A stretch of DNA of 64,000 nucleotides. Source: Streptococcus suis (GTDB taxonomy: Bacteria; Bacillota; Bacilli; Lactobacillales; Streptococcaceae). Numbering within the stretch: the first letter of the stretch is position 1; each line of letters opens with the position of its first letter. The translations under genes and the position numbers were made by a program. Below, in pieces: positions 8,633-17,859 of the stretch. The stretch is taken from positions 234,118 to 298,117 of the forward strand of contig NZ_JAGFUX010000001.1 of assembly GCF_017601095.1 (NCBI RefSeq). The letters run 5' to 3'. The notes beneath the pieces are model-generated. The model did not search any database. It saw only the letters and a program-made list of their open reading frames with translations, and was not told where the DNA came from.

Positions 8633-9390
8633 TACTTTAACTCACTTTCTACCATTACTCTCTCATGATAATGTGCACTTCCAATTTCTTTTGTATTCAA
8701 ACCATATAACTCTGTTAAGAGTGTTAGGTTATGATTTTGCAAGATTGCATCATTCTTGACAGTTCTATCCAAGAGATTTCGTGTAAGAACAAAGCCAAAT
8801 GAGAGGAAAATCCCTCCCAGAATACCAGTTACAATATTCTTCACAATACTTGGTGAAACCTTACTACTATTGTAGGAAGCTGGGGATAGAACAACAACTT
8901 TCCCAAAACCTTCACTATAAATTTCTTGTAAAGTTTGGCTAAAGACAGTTGTAATTTCTTCCAAAACCGCTTGCGCTTCTGTCGCATCATCTAACCGTAG
9001 TTTCACAACGAAGGCCTGAGAGTCCTCTGTTTGAACAAAGCTAAGTCGCTCTTTCAAATAGGCAGCTGAATAGTCGCTACCAAAGGTTTCTGAAACCTTA
9101 CCTAACACTGGAACACCGTATAAAATATCCCGGTAGGTTGGAATCATTTCCAAATTTGTTCGAATAGAAGTCGCTGCTTGTGCGTAGGTATTAGTAGTAC
9201 CCATGTCAATAGGATCCTGTGCAACCAAAAGTTGTGCACTTGATTCATATTGGGGAGTTACACCAAAACTGGCATACAATCCCATAATGACGCCTCCAAT
9301 CGAGGCACAAACGGCGATTAATATAATATTTTTCTTAAAAAGATTAATAATATCTAGAAAATTCAATATATCATCTGTTTTTTTATCCAT
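8632..9390 (-). CDS. cpsC: CpsC-like chain-length regulator / kinase activator (Wzz family), 252 aa
   Basis: Membrane partner of the tyrosine kinase. The N-terminal Wzz domain begins with DILNFLDIINLFKKNIILIAVCASIGGVIMGLYA (first membrane segment about 18-38), followed by an extracytoplasmic region of about 130 residues and the second membrane segment IVKNIVTGILGGIFLSFGFVLTRNLL; the cytoplasmic tail would contact CpsD. Somewhat longer than the usual ~230. ATG 9390 is preceded by AAAGGA. First gene of a two-gene unit with its own extended -10 promoter; it stands apart from the other polysaccharide genes, which run in both directions. Confidence 0.9.
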   Translation of the reverse strand: MDKKTDDILNFLDIINLFKKNIILIAVCASIGGVIMGLYASFGVTPQYESSAQLLVAQDPIDMGTTNTYAQAATSIRTNLEMIPTYRDILYGVPVLGKVSETFGSDYSAAYLKERLSFVQTEDSQAFVVKLRLDDATEAQAVLEEITTVFSQTLQEIYSEGFGKVVVLSPASYNSSKVSPSIVKNIVTGILGGIFLSFGFVLTRNLLDRTVKNDAILQNHNLTLLTELYGLNTKEIGSAHYHERVMVESELK

Positions 9391-9437
9391 AAATGATATT
9401 CCTTTCTATGATGCAGAGAATTTTTTCTCTACATTCC

Positions 9438-9446
9438 ATTATATCA
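9438..9446 (-). promoter_or_regulatory. Extended -10 promoter of cpsC-cpsD
   Basis: Minus strand TGATATAAT about 50 nt upstream of the cpsC start; the -35 is weak. The leader contains a short hairpin AGAGAA / TTCTCT. Confidence 0.6.
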
Positions 9447-9559
9447 AAAATGTTCGTAATTTGAAGTAAAACACCTCTAAAATCTTGACGGAATAATTTT
9501 GTAATACAGATAGACTTTCAAAGTCAATATTCATTAACTTCACCATACAGTCAATAAAA

Positions 9560-9597
9560 ATAAAATTGCCTTGTAAAAAAGCAATTTTATTTCTTTA
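9560..9597. terminator. Terminator after ilvE
   Basis: ATAAAATTGC, 11-nt loop, GCAATTTTAT with T-rich flanks on both strands. Lies between the ilvE stop and the cpsC promoter. Confidence 0.7.
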
Positions 9598-9617
9598 TCA
9601 TTGAAAAGCACTCAGCT

Positions 9618-10640
9618 TTATTCTACTTCTACAACCCATCCTCCTGGTGCTTCGATGTCACCGAACTGAATGCCTGTTAATTCTTCATAGAGTTTTCGGG
9701 TAACTGGACCCACTTCTGTTTCACTGTGGAAAATATGGAGTTTGTCTGCTATTTGAACGCCTCCAATTGGAGAAATAACGGCTGCTGTTCCGCAGGCTCC
9801 TGCTTCGACAAACTGGTCTAATTCTTCGACAAGGACTTCACGCTCCACAGCCTTCATACCCAGACGATGCTCTGCTAGATACAAGAGAGAATACTTGGTA
9901 ATAGACGGCAAGATTGACGGTGAAATTGGTGTAACAAACTCGTTATCGGCTGTAATCCCAAAGAAGTTTGCAGACCCGACTTCTTCAATCTTGGTGTGGG
10001 TAGCTGGGTCCAAGTAAATCACATCTGAGAAGCCCTGCTTTTTGGCATATTGACCCGGTAAGAGCGATGCTGCGTAGTTACCGCCGACCTTGGCTGCCCC
10101 AGTTCCGTTAGGTGCTGCACGGTCGTACTTGTCTTGGATGAGGAAGTTGGTTGGAGCTAGGCCGCCCTTGAAATAGTTGCCAACCGGCATAGCAAAAACG
10201 GTGAAAATGTACTCTTCGGCTGGTTTTACGCCGATGATGTCGCCAACACCGATCAGGAGCGGACGAAGATAGAGGGTACCGCCAGTTCCATAGGGAGGAA
10301 CGTAGTCTGCGTTGGCTTTGACCACTTCTTTGCAGGCCTTGATAAAGAGTTCCGTCGGAACAGGCTCCATGAGCAAGCGGTCGGCTGTTCGCTGCAGACG
10401 CTTGGCATTCTGGTCAGGACGGAAGAGCTGGAGTTTTCCCTCCTTGGTGCGATAGGCCTTGAGGCCCTCAAAAGCCTGCTGGCCGTAGTGGAGAGCTGGT
10501 GAGCTTTCTGAAATGTGAAGTTCTGCATCTTCTGTCAGCTGGCCCTCAGACCACTGGCCGTTCTTGAACTGGGCAATAAAGCGGTAAGGCAATTTCATGT
10601 AGGAAAAACCAAGGTTTTCCCAGTCGATGTTTACTGTCAT
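9618..10640 (-). CDS. ilvE: Branched-chain amino acid aminotransferase, 340 aa
   Basis: PLP enzyme that interconverts Leu/Ile/Val and their 2-keto acids with 2-oxoglutarate/glutamate. Visible family features: LHYGQQAFEGLKAYR (residues 50-64), PNGTGAAKVGGNYA with the PLP-binding lysine near residue 199, the EEVGSANFFGI segment, and GACGTAAVISPIGGV towards the C-terminus. Full length for class IV aminotransferases of this subtype. ATG 10640 has AAGGAT upstream. Its position downstream of parC is conserved in streptococci. Single-gene unit with its own terminator. Confidence 0.96.
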   Translation of the reverse strand: MTVNIDWENLGFSYMKLPYRFIAQFKNGQWSEGQLTEDAELHISESSPALHYGQQAFEGLKAYRTKEGKLQLFRPDQNAKRLQRTADRLLMEPVPTELFIKACKEVVKANADYVPPYGTGGTLYLRPLLIGVGDIIGVKPAEEYIFTVFAMPVGNYFKGGLAPTNFLIQDKYDRAAPNGTGAAKVGGNYAASLLPGQYAKKQGFSDVIYLDPATHTKIEEVGSANFFGITADNEFVTPISPSILPSITKYSLLYLAEHRLGMKAVEREVLVEELDQFVEAGACGTAAVISPIGGVQIADKLHIFHSETEVGPVTRKLYEELTGIQFGDIEAPGGWVVEVE

Positions 10641-10745
10641 AACTGTAATCCTTCTTTACAATTGATTTTCTTATTATAACCTTTTTTAAAGAAATTCACA
10701 AGGAAATAATGGAATTTTCTGAAAATTTTAGAATCCTATGAAATG

Positions 10746-11005
10746 TTATTCATAATAGACTTTTTCGAGACTAAACCAGGTACTTCCTCTCTCTCCACTC
10801 GCTACAAATTCAGCATTATTTTTTATCTCTACAAGATTCAAACTGCCATGACTACTAATCTGTCGATAACGCCCCTGCCAAGCAGGATTATTTTTTCTGT
10901 TGTGGCTGTCCCTTCAGCCACATTTTCTACTGTGACCTGTTGTATTTGACATCCTGCTTGGAGCAAGCAGACAACTGCAGCCAGCACTAGATTTAGCTTT
11001 TTCAA
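10746..11005 (-). pseudogene. Frameshifted small lipoprotein gene
   Basis: Minus strand from TTG 11005 reads LKKLNLVLAAVVCLLQAGCQ, a lipoprotein signal with lipobox LQAGC, then TATTEK, where the frame runs to a stop after about 33 more residues. In the -1 frame the sequence continues sensibly as NNPAWQGRYRQISS and ends WFSLEKVYYE-stop at 10746. A seventh A in the A6 run at 10891-10896 would join both parts into one 86-residue lipoprotein. So this is either a broken gene, a slippage-expressed gene, or a sequencing error in a homopolymer. No good ribosome-binding site precedes the TTG. It sits 40 nt after the larger lipoprotein gene, probably the same transcript. The remainder of the 10641-11045 gap holds nothing else I can see. 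Confidence 0.65.
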
Positions 11006-11045
11006 ATAACCCGCATTTTTATAACACCTCTACAAAAACATGATA

Positions 11046-12452
11046 CTACTGTTCCGCTAACTGTTCCGAACTGATTGGTAGATTCACAAGTTCAGAAAAT
11101 CCTTGCAATAATTCTTGGTTTTCGGTGGTTTTTACATAATACAACGACGCATCTCTGACATTAGTGTACAGAACTGTTGCAGTTTGGTCTTCTCGTATAG
11201 CAAAATAATAACGATGAACGGTAGATTGATCAATAATATACTCATAAGTAGCTACGATTGTATAATCTTTGGGTGTCAACAAATTGTAACTTACTTCTAA
11301 TTGATTCTCGTTGTATAAAACATGCTCACTTTGATGTATCAAGTTATAAGGACTTTGCCCCATTCTCTCTCCAAAACTCGCCATAAAAGTTGCAAGTTCT
11401 TGGGACTGATTGCGACTCCAAAGGTGCATCAATCCATTATTCGAATCACTTGTTAATAGTTGTTCCTTATTTCTTATCATACTATAGGAATGTTGAACAA
11501 ATCCTTGGAAAAAACTAGGGTCCGGACGATAATTAAACTCTTCATCTTCTTTTAATCCCCATACAATCGAATTGAGGAATTTCCCTTCTGGATGCACAAA
11601 TATTCCATATTCAACTTTAGGGGTAAATATATCGCCGAAACCATCATATACTGCAAAGATGCTATTTTCTTTATCGGCATCTAAAATATAATGGTAAAGA
11701 TGTGGAATCGTTTCTATTGGGACCATTCTCTCCACATAGGCAACATCGATTCGTCCATTCGATCCCCTCTTCTCCACACGACCGTCCTCATAAAACGTTC
11801 TAGTAAAAGTGGTTTGTAAGCTAGGTTCCCAACCATACCACGTCCCAAGCAAAGTCTCTGGAAAAACTGAGGATGATGTTTGTACAGCATCATTGGAAGC
11901 TATGAAGACCTGCAAGTCTTCGTCTGTCTTACCATTTGTCAGCACCAAAATCCCATCGCTTGTCTGATAGGCATAAAAAGTAGTTTTCTCATCCCCTTTA
12001 CGCTCAGGATCTGCTTTTTGTAATTCTGCTTCAGAAACATCAATTTGCACAACTAAGTCTGGTAAAACTTTTATCCTTTCTGGTTCCGTACCAGTTGTCG
12101 TTTTTCCATCCAAAATCAAATACGTTTCAACAGTTTCCTTTTTATCATAGGATTTTAGTCTAAAGGTCCCTCGGACAATCTTTCCTTGATTCCAAGCCAT
12201 CAATTCACTACCTGAACGATAGAGTTGAACCTCTTGATTCTCCTCCAAAGAAAAACCTGCCATCATCAAAGTGGAAGTATCCGATGCTACAAATGCATAT
12301 CTAAAATTCTTTTGCCATTTTCCATATAATTTGTCTGAACTATCAATGTATGAAATGCTAGCAGCTGTATCTTCCACACTATCAGTCTTATTTTTTTGAC
12401 AAGCTGTAAGACAGGTCAGAAGCAAAAACAAAAACGGAACAAATCTTTTCAT
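11046..12452 (-). CDS. Lipoprotein of unknown function, 468 aa
   Basis: Secreted, lipid-anchored protein. Signal peptide MKRFVPFLFLLLTCLTACQ with lipobox LTAC (Cys18), then a serine/aspartate-rich linker. The body contains two stretches that begin similarly (DKLYGKWQKNF near residue 41 and LGTWYGWEPSL near 202), suggesting two lipocalin-like or DUF4767-like beta domains; I do not recognise the family with certainty. No catalytic motif seen. Followed by the frameshifted small lipoprotein, so the two may form a lipoprotein operon. Unrelated in function to parC or ilvE beside it. Confidence 0.75.
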   Translation of the reverse strand: MKRFVPFLFLLLTCLTACQKNKTDSVEDTAASISYIDSSDKLYGKWQKNFRYAFVASDTSTLMMAGFSLEENQEVQLYRSGSELMAWNQGKIVRGTFRLKSYDKKETVETYLILDGKTTTGTEPERIKVLPDLVVQIDVSEAELQKADPERKGDEKTTFYAYQTSDGILVLTNGKTDEDLQVFIASNDAVQTSSSVFPETLLGTWYGWEPSLQTTFTRTFYEDGRVEKRGSNGRIDVAYVERMVPIETIPHLYHYILDADKENSIFAVYDGFGDIFTPKVEYGIFVHPEGKFLNSIVWGLKEDEEFNYRPDPSFFQGFVQHSYSMIRNKEQLLTSDSNNGLMHLWSRNQSQELATFMASFGERMGQSPYNLIHQSEHVLYNENQLEVSYNLLTPKDYTIVATYEYIIDQSTVHRYYFAIREDQTATVLYTNVRDASLYYVKTTENQELLQGFSELVNLPISSEQLAEQ

Positions 12453-12560
12453 ATGCTCACCTCTATAAAATTTTAAAAATTACATAAATCAAACGATGAT
12501 AATTCAAAGATACATTCTAATTATATCATTTTACAGAAAATACTCAAATAAATTATGTAA

Positions 12561-12584
12561 TAGAAAAACCCGCCTGAGCGGGTT
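12561..12584 (-). terminator. Terminator of the parC transcript
   Basis: Minus strand AACCCGC, 4-nt loop, GCGGGTT followed by TTTCTATTA. It lies 15 nt beyond the stop of the 39-residue peptide gene, so parC and that peptide end on the same transcript. Confidence 0.85.
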
Positions 12585-12598
12585 GATTTCTTCATTTG

Positions 12599-12718
12599 TT
12601 AGTACCAACCAAACAGCTGGTGAAGCCATTCCTCAAAAGCAGGAAAGAGATTCATAGCAAGCAATGTCAAAACCATGACTACTATCAGAATCAGGAGTAC
12701 AAGGTATTTCTTCTTCAC
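12599..12718 (-). CDS. Small single-span membrane peptide, 39 aa, coupled to parC
   Basis: Minus strand GTG 12718 to TAA 12599 encodes (V/M)KKKYLVLLILIVVMVLTL, continuing LAMNLFPAFEEWLHQLFGWY. It has a KKK N-terminus, one hydrophobic span of about 18 residues and a short amphipathic tail rich in aromatics. The ribosome-binding site AGGAG overlaps the parC stop codon and is 7 nt before GTG, so translation would be coupled to parC. The parC terminator follows directly. Function unknown. The combination of strong ribosome site, membrane-like composition and terminator position makes it a credible real gene too short for most annotation. Confidence 0.65.
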   Translation of the reverse strand: MKKKYLVLLILIVVMVLTLLAMNLFPAFEEWLHQLFGWY

Positions 12719-12727
12719 TTGCTTCTC

Positions 12728-15181
12728 CTATTTCAACCAGGCAGATTGAACTTCCTCATCAGAAATGGTATCCGAAATGAAGCTACCGTTGCTGGTGCGT
12801 TCAGACAGGCTGAGCTGGGTCACATCGACTTCATAGAGTTTACCCGTTTTGGACTGGACATGAAGCACTTGACTAGTCGTTTCATCTTCATTTGCCGTAC
12901 TAAAGAGGTCAAAATCACCCTGATCCGTCAATACTGGCCCCGCCGCAAAGACACGGTGAGGCTTAGCCTTGAGTTCGCGAAGCACCTGCAAACCACGCTT
13001 GGCACGGCTGGTCACAGGGATTTCCTCCGACGCCATCCGCTTCAAACTACCACGCTGGGTCAGGAGATAGACGGAGCTGGTATTGCTGATAAAGGCCGCA
13101 GCCACCACATCTTCATCCTTGAGGTTGACCGCCTTGACACCGGCCGCCTTGGCACCGATGATTGGCACTTCTTCGATGTTAAATCGCAGAGCGTAGCCCT
13201 TTTCTGTGATGAGCATGATGTCATCCAAGACTACAGGCGATACAGTAATGACCACATCATCCGCATCTTTGAGCTTGGCATACTTGGTTGACTTGGACTT
13301 GTAAGTCCGCCATGGAGTAAACTCCTTCCGCTCCACACGCTTGATTTGACCGTGTTTGGTCACCGCGAAATAAGTTCCTTCTTCAAAATTCTCTACCAAT
13401 TCAGCGAAGATAATTTCTTCATTGGTATCAAAGTTCATGAGAGTCTGGCTCAGATGTTCACCAATATCCTTCCAACGAATATCTGTCAACTCATGGACAG
13501 GTCGGTAGATGACATTTCCAAGGTTGGTAAAGAGCAAGAGGTGCTGGGTTGTCTTGGCATTCTGTAAGAAAATCAGCTGGTCATTGTCCCGCTTGCCCAT
13601 TTCTTCCAGCGTTGAGGCATTGAAAGAACGCGGACTGGTCCGTTTGATATAGCCTGCCTTGGTCACGCTGACAAAAGTTTCTTCTTCGACAATCAAGCTG
13701 GCGGTGTCAATCTCAATCGTTTCTGCCTGATCCTGCAATTCACTCAAACGAGGATTGCCAAATTGCTTCTTGACCTCACGCAGTTCCTTCTTCATGAGAT
13801 TGAACATGGTCCGCTCATCGCCGATAATAGCTGCCAAGGTTTGAATCTGCTCGCGTAAAGCCGCTTCTTCATTCTCCAAGGTCACAATATCGGTGTTGGT
13901 CAGACGGTAAAGTTGCAAGGTCACGATAGCCTCTGCCTGTTCCTCGCTGAAGTCATAGCTAATTTTCAAGTTTTCCTTGGCGTCAGCCTTGTTTTCAGAA
14001 GCACGGATAAGGGCAATAACCTCGTCCAAGATGGAAATGACACGGATCAAACCTTCTACGATATGGAGGCGTTTTTCTGCTTTTTCCTTGTCAAACTTAG
14101 ACCGGGAAATGATAATCTCACGACGGTGGGCGATGTAGCTGGACAGAATTTTCTGCAAGCCGACCTGACGCGGTGTAAAGTTATCAATGGCCACCATGTT
14201 GAAGTTGTAATTGATTTGCAGGTCGGTGTACTTGTAAAGGTAGTTGAGAATGGTTTGCTCATCACTGTCTTTTTTCAGCTCAATGGCAATCCGCAACCCT
14301 GTTCGGTCTGACTCATCACGCACCTCGGCAATACCAGGAACCTTGTTGTTGACACGTACATCATCAATTTTCTTGACCAGAACAGCCTTGTTGACTTCAT
14401 ACGGAATCTCGGTAATGACAATCTGTTTCTTACCAGCCTTGAGTTGTTCGATTTCACAACGGCTACGAACTACGACACGGCCCTTACCAGTTTCATAGGC
14501 TTTCTTGATTTCGTCAGCCCCTTGGATAATGGCACCTGTTGGGAAGTCTGGTCCAGGCAAGAACTCCATTAGCTTTTCTAACTTAGCTGTTGGATGATCA
14601 ATCATGTAAACAACGGCATCGATGACCTCCGCCAGATTATGCGGCGGGATGTCAGTCGCGTACCCTGCTGAAATTCCTGTCGCTCCATTAACCAAGAGAT
14701 TAGGGAAGGCAGCTGGTAGCACAGTGGGTTCTTTTTCCGTATCGTCAAAGTTCCAAGCAAAAGGCACGGTCTTTTTCTCGATGTCGGCCAGCAGATAACC
14801 AGCCATTTCCGATAGGCGAGCCTCAGTGTAACGCATGGCTGCTGGCGGATCGCCGTCCATGGAACCGTTGTTCCCGTGCATCTCCACCAAAATCTCGCGG
14901 TTTTTCCAGTCCTGACTCATGCGGACCATGGCATCATAAATAGAGGCATCACCGTGCGGGTGGAAATTCCCCATGATATTCCCGACTGACTTGGCAGACT
15001 TTCGGTAGCCCTTGTCAAATGTGTTGCCGTCCTTATTCATAGAGTAGAGGATACGGCGCTGAACAGGTTTCAGACCATCCCGAATGTCCGGTAGAGCCCG
15101 CTCCTGAATAATGTATTTGGAGTAGCGACCAAAACGCTCTCCCATGATGTCCTCAAGGGACATATTTTGAATATTACTCAT
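12728..15181 (-). CDS. parC: DNA topoisomerase IV subunit A, 817 aa
   Basis: Breakage-reunion subunit of topoisomerase IV, which decatenates daughter chromosomes together with ParE. The N-terminal region from residue 1 ([17 protein letters not shown]) is colinear with streptococcal ParC. Catalytic Tyr118 lies in [10 protein letters not shown], and the C-terminal beta-propeller is present to the end at SAWLK. The quinolone-resistance region reads [12 protein letters not shown]: Ala at position 79, where I recall streptococci normally having Ser, and Asp83 intact. ATG 15181. The DUF1232 gene lies between it and parE, and the 39-residue peptide follows it. Confidence 0.97.
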   Translation of the reverse strand: MSNIQNMSLEDIMGERFGRYSKYIIQERALPDIRDGLKPVQRRILYSMNKDGNTFDKGYRKSAKSVGNIMGNFHPHGDASIYDAMVRMSQDWKNREILVEMHGNNGSMDGDPPAAMRYTEARLSEMAGYLLADIEKKTVPFAWNFDDTEKEPTVLPAAFPNLLVNGATGISAGYATDIPPHNLAEVIDAVVYMIDHPTAKLEKLMEFLPGPDFPTGAIIQGADEIKKAYETGKGRVVVRSRCEIEQLKAGKKQIVITEIPYEVNKAVLVKKIDDVRVNNKVPGIAEVRDESDRTGLRIAIELKKDSDEQTILNYLYKYTDLQINYNFNMVAIDNFTPRQVGLQKILSSYIAHRREIIISRSKFDKEKAEKRLHIVEGLIRVISILDEVIALIRASENKADAKENLKISYDFSEEQAEAIVTLQLYRLTNTDIVTLENEEAALREQIQTLAAIIGDERTMFNLMKKELREVKKQFGNPRLSELQDQAETIEIDTASLIVEEETFVSVTKAGYIKRTSPRSFNASTLEEMGKRDNDQLIFLQNAKTTQHLLLFTNLGNVIYRPVHELTDIRWKDIGEHLSQTLMNFDTNEEIIFAELVENFEEGTYFAVTKHGQIKRVERKEFTPWRTYKSKSTKYAKLKDADDVVITVSPVVLDDIMLITEKGYALRFNIEEVPIIGAKAAGVKAVNLKDEDVVAAAFISNTSSVYLLTQRGSLKRMASEEIPVTSRAKRGLQVLRELKAKPHRVFAAGPVLTDQGDFDLFSTANEDETTSQVLHVQSKTGKLYEVDVTQLSLSERTSNGSFISDTISDEEVQSAWLK

Positions 15182-15306
15182 AATATTCCTTTTTCTTATT
15201 TTATTATTTTGTGTTAAAAAGTTTACTGCTAATTATACTTGTAACAGCATAATAATATCTATATCTTCTTTTTTCAAAGCGTTGCTCAATGGGAACACCA
15301 CCTTGT

Positions 15307-15741
15307 TTAGGGTTTGTTTATATTTTCTGCCGAGCGCAGCTTCTTCCATGCCCGATAATCTTCAATGTCTTTATTAACCCAGTTCCAGCAAGTTGCTATA
15401 ACCAGCGCATCATCCATCTGCCCGAAAAATGGAATCCAGTCTGGAACTACATCTACAGGTGAGAGAAAGTAGATTAAAGCCGAAACAATTGCGAGAATAG
15501 TCCTCTTAGGAATCTTGGTATAATCTCGTTTCAAATAGCTTCGAACCATACTTATCATGATGGGAATATTTTTAAATTCCTGAGCTAAAAAGGGAATCCA
15601 TTTAATTTTCTTTTCTATTTTTTCCAAGAAGGGTTCCATTTTGGAATCATCTTTCAATAGTGACTCAGCTTTCTGGTATCTCTTTTGAATTTCCTCGATT
15701 GCCTGTTTTTTAGAAAATCTTTTTTTCATCTTGTCTTCCAT
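15307..15741 (-). CDS. DUF1232 (YkvA-like) membrane protein, 144 aa
   Basis: Small membrane protein of unknown role. After a charged N-terminal half (MEDKMKKRFSKKQAIEEIQKRY) comes the DUF1232 core IPKRTILAIVSALIYFLSPVDVVPDWIPFFGQMDDALVI at residues 79-117, with the SPVD/VPDxIP signature. Start could be ATG 15741 or the internal Met5. Lies between parE and parC, so it is probably co-transcribed with them; nothing in the sequence links it to topoisomerase function. Confidence 0.85.
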   Translation of the reverse strand: MEDKMKKRFSKKQAIEEIQKRYQKAESLLKDDSKMEPFLEKIEKKIKWIPFLAQEFKNIPIMISMVRSYLKRDYTKIPKRTILAIVSALIYFLSPVDVVPDWIPFFGQMDDALVIATCWNWVNKDIEDYRAWKKLRSAENINKP

Positions 15742-15772
15742 ACTTTCTTTGTCATAAGAGAAAAACTGTTCA

Positions 15773-17716
15773 TCAAAATACTGTGTTTTCTTCTAGCGTA
15801 AACCTAACATTATCCTCAATCCATTTCCGGCGTGGTTCAACCTTGTCGCCCATAAGGACAGATACACGGCGTTCAGCACGCGCCAAATCTTCAATGGTGA
15901 CACGGATGAGGGTACGGGTTTCAGGGTTCATGGTTGTTTCCCAGAGCTGATCGGCATTCATCTCACCAAGACCTTTGTAGCGTTGGAGGATAAAGCCCTT
16001 GCCAAAATCCTTGCGGAGATCTTCTAATTCCCCATCAGACCAAGCATAAGCTATCTTTTCTGTTTTGCCCTTGCCTTTGGACATCTTGTAAAGCGGCGGA
16101 AGGGCGATGTAAACCCGACCTGCTTCTACCAAGGGTCTCATGTAACGATAGAAGAAAGTCAACAAGAGGGTCTGAATGTGGGCACCATCCGTATCTGCAT
16201 CGGTCATGATAATAATCTTGTCATAGTTGACATCTTCTAGCGTAAAGTCTGAACCAACACCTGCACCGATGGTGTAGATCATGGTGTTGATTTCTTCGTT
16301 TTTGAGGATGTCTGCCATCTTCGCCTTAGCGGTATTGATCACCTTACCACGCAAGGGTAGAATGGCTTGGAACTTGCGGTCACGGCCCTGTTTGGCAGAG
16401 CCTCCAGCCGAATCTCCCTCGACCAGATAGAGTTCATTTTTTGCTGGATTTTTGGACTGGGCTGGGGTGAGTTTCCCTGATAAAAGGCCCTTATCTTTCT
16501 TGTTTTTCTTTCCGTTTCGGGATTCGTCACGCGCCTTACGAGCAGCCTCGCGGGCGTCACGCGCCTTAATGGCCTTGCGAACTAGATTCGATGCTAGCTC
16601 GCCATTTTCCAGAAGGAAGAAGGTCAGCTTGTCCGACACAATGCCGTCCACCACAGGACGAGCAAGCGGGCTGCCCAGCTTGTCCTTGGTCTGTCCTTCA
16701 AACTGCAAATGCTCTTCTGGTACAAGGATTGAAAGAACTGCCGACAGACCTTCACGGTAGTCAGAACCTTCTAAGTTCTTGTCCTTTTCCTTGAGCAAGT
16801 TGGTCTTGCGAGCATAGTCGTTCATGGCCTTGGTAATGGCTAGTTTGAGACCTGTTTCGTGGGTACCGCCGTCCTTGGTCCGAACGTTGTTAACGAAGGA
16901 GAGAATGTTGTCTGAATAACCATCGTTGTACTGCATGGCCACTTGGACTTGGAATCCTGCATCTTCTCCTTCAAAATAGAGGACTGGTGTCAGAGTTTCC
17001 TTGTCTTCGTTGAGGTAGGATACAAAGTCCTGAACGCCATTTTCATAGTGGTACTCCTCTTGCTCGCCTGTCCGCTCATCTGTCAGGGTCATGGTGACTT
17101 GTTTGAGTAAGAAGGCTGATTCTTTCAGGCGTTCGGCAATGGTGTTGAACTTGAAATCAGTCGTTGAGAAAATGGTATCATCAGGCATAAAGGTCACCTT
17201 TGTACCTGTTTTTGATTTTGGTGCGGTGCCAATCTTCTCTAAAGTCGTGACTGGCTTTCCGCCCTGCTCAAAACGTTGCTTGTAAACAGCACCGTCACGA
17301 GTAATCTCTACTTCCAACCAGCTGGACAGGGCATTAACCACCGAAGAACCAACCCCGTGGAGACCACCAGAGGTCTTGTAACCCCCTTGACCGAACTTAC
17401 CACCGGCGTGGAGAACGGTAAAAATGACTTCTACGGTTGGCTTGCCGGTAGCGTGCATACCAACGGGCATACCACGACCACGGTCGGAAACGGACAGACT
17501 GCCGTCCTTGTTAATGGTCACGTCAATTCGGTCACCGAAACCAGACAGCGCTTCATCGACAGCGTTATCGACAATCTCCCAGACCATGTGGTGCAGACCG
17601 TTCCCATCTGTCGAGCCGATATACATACCAGGGCGCTTGCGAACAGCATCCAACCCTTCCAGTACCTGAATGGCATCGTCATTATAGTTATTTATGTTAA
17701 TCTCTTTCTTAGCCAA
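15773..17716 (-). CDS. parE: DNA topoisomerase IV subunit B, 647 aa
   Basis: ATPase subunit of topoisomerase IV. GHKL motifs: [11 protein letters not shown] (about 47-57), DRGRGMPVG and [14 protein letters not shown]. The TOPRIM domain contains [31 protein letters not shown] and the metal-binding [14 protein letters not shown]. Ends with [19 protein letters not shown], the usual ParE tail. Full length. ATG 17716. First gene of the parE-DUF1232-parC transcript and divergent from plsY across a 143-nt gap. Confidence 0.97.
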   Translation of the reverse strand: MAKKEININNYNDDAIQVLEGLDAVRKRPGMYIGSTDGNGLHHMVWEIVDNAVDEALSGFGDRIDVTINKDGSLSVSDRGRGMPVGMHATGKPTVEVIFTVLHAGGKFGQGGYKTSGGLHGVGSSVVNALSSWLEVEITRDGAVYKQRFEQGGKPVTTLEKIGTAPKSKTGTKVTFMPDDTIFSTTDFKFNTIAERLKESAFLLKQVTMTLTDERTGEQEEYHYENGVQDFVSYLNEDKETLTPVLYFEGEDAGFQVQVAMQYNDGYSDNILSFVNNVRTKDGGTHETGLKLAITKAMNDYARKTNLLKEKDKNLEGSDYREGLSAVLSILVPEEHLQFEGQTKDKLGSPLARPVVDGIVSDKLTFFLLENGELASNLVRKAIKARDAREAARKARDESRNGKKNKKDKGLLSGKLTPAQSKNPAKNELYLVEGDSAGGSAKQGRDRKFQAILPLRGKVINTAKAKMADILKNEEINTMIYTIGAGVGSDFTLEDVNYDKIIIMTDADTDGAHIQTLLLTFFYRYMRPLVEAGRVYIALPPLYKMSKGKGKTEKIAYAWSDGELEDLRKDFGKGFILQRYKGLGEMNADQLWETTMNPETRTLIRVTIEDLARAERRVSVLMGDKVEPRRKWIEDNVRFTLEENTVF

Positions 17717-17844
17717 AACTGACCTCCATACTTGTCATCCTTACTATATTACAAGTTTTTGAGCATTTTTGCAAAATTTTTCTGCTGGAGAATCCGATGG
17801 AACAGGGTTTCAAAAACATTTTGGTCTCAGACTGTCTAAAAATA

Positions 17845-17853
17845 TGCTATAAT
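17845..17853 (+). promoter_or_regulatory. Extended -10 of plsY; probable leaderless start
   Basis: TGCTATAAT ends exactly 6 nt before ATG 17860, which places the transcription start on the A of the start codon. No Shine-Dalgarno lies between. This predicts a leaderless plsY mRNA. Confidence 0.6.
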
Positions 17854-17859
17854 GAAACC

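Noticed and set aside
10874..10896. CCTGC-CAA-GCAGG hairpin followed by T6
   Set aside because: Looks like a plus-strand terminator but lies within the broken lipoprotein reading frame on the other strand and no plus-strand gene precedes it.
10743..10949. 68-codon plus-strand frame between ilvE and the lipoprotein gene
   Set aside because: The minus strand shows a lipoprotein signal and sensible protein in two joined frames; the plus frame has no such features.
12596..13291. 231-codon open frame on the plus strand opposite parC
   Set aside because: Lies antisense to strongly conserved parC codons, has no ribosome site and a composition set by the opposite strand.
17276..17722. 148-codon open frame on the plus strand opposite parE
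   Set aside because: Antisense to conserved parE coding, no promoter or ribosome site.
17797..17859. Longer PlsY start at ATG 17797 with GGAG upstream
   Set aside because: Adds 21 residues not typical of PlsY and no promoter is visible before it; kept as an alternative only.
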